Assembly: GCA_003534295.1 (NCBI GenBank)
Contig: DPDV01000005.1
Coordinates: 1-5,813, forward strand
Source of the DNA: Clostridiales bacterium
GTDB taxonomy: Bacteria; Bacillota; Clostridia; TANB77; CAG-508
Direction of reading: 5' to 3'
DNA: 5,813 bases
Part shown: one piece after another, positions 4,843-5,813 of the stretch
How positions within the stretch are numbered: the first letter of the stretch is position 1
Layout: every line of letters begins with the position of its first letter
Translations under genes and position numbers: made by a program
The notes under the pieces: generated by a model
Databases searched by the model: none
What the model saw: the letters and a program-made list of their open reading frames with translations, nothing else
What the model was told of the DNA's origin: nothing

Positions 4843-5622
4843 TTAACATACTGCCTTATATTCTAATAATTGTTTAAAAAATTTTCTTTGTTCTGTTGTT
4901 CCAAATTCCATTGCTGGTATTTTTCCTACTTTAAAATTAACACTAGACTTTATCTTTTCTCTAGCATTATGTCTTATTTTTTTCTATTTCTTTAAATTCT
5001 ATTACTTTTCTTTTATTATGTACTATTTCCTTTATTTCTCTGTTATCTGCTTTTATTAATCTTAATTTACTTACATTGTTTACATTTATTACTTTCCATC
5101 CCAATGGTCTACTACTTAATCTTGCTGAATACAAATGACTTATATGCCCTTCTGTTCTACATCCATGTAATTCTTTTTGATATTTATATAAATTTGTTAT
5201 TCCTGCTTTATTATTTAATATATATCTTAACAATTTTTCTTTTCTTGTTCTTACTGTTGCATCCATCTCTTCTGCTAATATTTCATATACTATTTCTTTT
5301 GTTTTTTCAAAATTTAAAGCATAAAAACTTCTATATATTCGTTTTTTATATTCTGCTTTTTCTTTTCTATTTTCTTTGCTTTCTTTTCCCACAATTCCAT
5401 TTACTGCTTTCATTAAATGAATTTTATCTAATACATTTATACTTCCATGTAACCATTCTAAGCCTGTCTTTATCCAATTAGCTCCATCTCCTAAGATATA
5501 TATTTTTTTACTTTATCTATTTCATATGTATTATCTATATATGTTAACACTTCTTCCCATAAATCATCTATTCTTCCTGTATATACCCCTCCAAAGTGTT
5601 TTTTATTGCATAATTTTGTCCT
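4843..5622 (-). pseudogene. Truncated, twice frameshifted ISLre2-family (UPF0236) transposase
   Basis: About 260 codons correspond to the C-terminal half of a transposase that normally has some 450-480 residues. In order one reads TKLCNKKHFGGVYTGRIDDL, then YEIDKVKK, a frameshift in the A run at 5503-5509 (one A missing), IYILGDGANWIKTGLEW, INVLDKIHLMKAVNGI, and the hallmark CRTEGHISHLYSARLSSRP with LGW after it. A second frameshift in the A run at 4977-4983 follows, and the tail RHNAREKIKSSVNFKVGKIP runs to the stop at 4843-4845. GDGA and VLDK(F/I)H are conserved blocks whose aspartates are likely part of the catalytic triad. The longest open piece (4967-5413) is only a fragment of this gene and starts at an internal Met. 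The N-terminal half is deleted, so no activity is expected. Confidence 0.85.
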
Positions 5623-5635
5623 TTTTTTTTATTTT

Positions 5636-5664
5636 AAAATTTCCCCGAAATTATTTTACACTAT
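5636..5664 (-). repeat. Right inverted repeat of the ISLre2 element
   Basis: Read inward on the - strand it starts ATAGTGT (5664-5658) and reaches CGGGGAAATTTT (5647-5636), the counterpart of the left end. Only a short A-rich stretch (5623-5635) separates it from the surviving transposase codons, which marks the deletion junction. Confidence 0.8.
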
Positions 5665-5669
5665 TCAAC

Positions 5670-5699
5670 TTTTTCTAAAATGTTGATTTTTTAGAAAAA
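5670..5699. repeat. AT-rich inverted repeat beside the IS end
   Basis: TTTTTCTAAAA (5670-5680) and TTTTAGAAAAA (5689-5699) form an 11-bp stem around the 8-base loop TGTTGATT. It begins five bases outside the ISLre2 end. It could act as a weak terminator on either strand; no gene beside it explains it. Confidence 0.4.
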
Positions 5700-5748
5700 T
5701 ATTATTAAAATAAATTTAGTTATAAAAATATTAATTTTTTAAGTTATC

Positions 5749-5791
5749 AATCGGAAGGAAATCCGATTTACACAACTTTTACGATAGGCTC
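5749..5791 (-). mobile_element. Possible end of an IS256-like insertion sequence
   Basis: On the - strand from 5791 one reads GAGCCTATCGTAAAAG, then TTGTGTAAAT. This resembles the terminal repeats of many IS256-family elements, which commonly carry an AAAGTTGTGTAAA-type inner part. Just inside lies a 7-bp hairpin (AATCGGA 5749-5755 with TCCGATT 5762-5768, loop AGGAAA). The orientation puts the body of the element to the left, where only about 85 AT-rich bases separate it from the ISLre2 relic. No transposase sequence or second end is visible, so at most a fragment is present. The identification is from memory of the family's ends. Confidence 0.35.
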
Positions 5792-5813
5792 ATATTTTTA
5801 CTTTAATAATTTT

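Larger units (their letters stand above)
4772..5664 (-). mobile_element. ISLre2-family insertion sequence, internally deleted
   Basis: The element is about 893 bp, against roughly 1.5 kb for intact members, and is bounded by imperfect inverted repeats. Both ends begin ATAGTGT, then ten partly matching bases, then CGGGGAAATTTT. Inside, only the second half of the transposase remains, and the right-hand repeat now lies almost directly against mid-transposase sequence, so a deletion removed the 5' part of the element. No matching 9-base target duplication is visible (flanks AACCTTACG and TCAACTTTT), so the surroundings have been rearranged or have diverged. It cannot move by itself, but its ends could still be used by a related transposase. 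Confidence 0.8.

Noticed and set aside
5104..5481. A 125-codon + strand frame rich in Leu, Phe and Tyr
   Set aside because: It is antisense to the ISLre2 transposase remnant, which has recognisable family blocks, and it looks like low-complexity shadow translation.
5503..5509. Programmed frameshift in the transposase A7 run, as in IS3-type elements
   Set aside because: ISLre2-family transposases are single frames, the 5' half is deleted, and a second break lies at 4977-4983, so this is decay or read error.
4767..5787. Shared 9-mer TTACGATAG at the ISLre2 left edge and near 5779-5787 as a target duplication
   Set aside because: The left copy runs across the IS boundary into its inverted repeat and the right copy is over 100 bases outside the other end, so it cannot be a target duplication; chance in AT-rich DNA is likely.
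1..5813. CRISPR array, tRNA or rRNA genes
   Set aside because: No regularly spaced direct repeats, no cloverleaf with TTCRA-type arm and no conserved rRNA sequence were seen.

Overview
The window is very AT-rich, with A/T-rich codons, strong AGGAGG-type ribosome binding sites, GTG/TTG starts and U-tract hairpin terminators. This points to a low-GC Firmicute, most likely a Clostridium-like member of the Clostridia. The density of broken genes and insertion-sequence (IS) relics marks it as an accessory, decaying part of the genome.

Left part (+ strand, 118-1776): after a terminator that closes off upstream transcription comes a two-gene operon. It holds an ECF-type sigma factor (214-768) and an overlapping single-pass membrane protein (758-1630) in the position and topology of an anti-sigma or sensor protein. 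An AACC-type element just upstream suggests that the sigma factor transcribes its own operon. A response-regulator-like start follows 47 bases later (1678), is cut by an in-frame TGA, and loses recognisable similarity soon after.

Middle (1780-2366): no intact recognisable gene. On the - strand lie a relic of a DNA cytosine-5 methyltransferase (motif IV Pro-Cys and the following Arg-Gly-Thr block, one base missing between them), a short unassigned reading frame, and a possible 51-residue membrane peptide whose end is embedded in a long hairpin.

Right part (- strand, 4754 down to 2316): one operon of three GNAT acetyltransferase genes. It has a consensus sigma-A promoter, a structured leader of about 160 nt with an intrinsic terminator placed just before the first ribosome binding site (an attenuator), and a closing terminator. 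The first gene is frameshifted. The second is a GNAT-DUF402 fusion and the third a RimJ/RimL-like GNAT; both are intact. The genes overlap or abut, so they are probably translationally coupled. A leader attenuator before acetyltransferase genes recalls antibiotic-inducible resistance operons, but the substrates cannot be read from the sequence.

Far right (4772-5791): an ISLre2-family element reduced to about 893 bp. Both imperfect inverted ends survive, but the 5' half of the transposase is deleted and the rest has two frameshifts. Beyond it is what looks like one end of a second IS, IS256-like. I do not see a clearly novel multi-gene system. The best candidates for a second look are the attenuated GNAT operon with its GNAT-DUF402 fusion and the ECF sigma/membrane protein pair.
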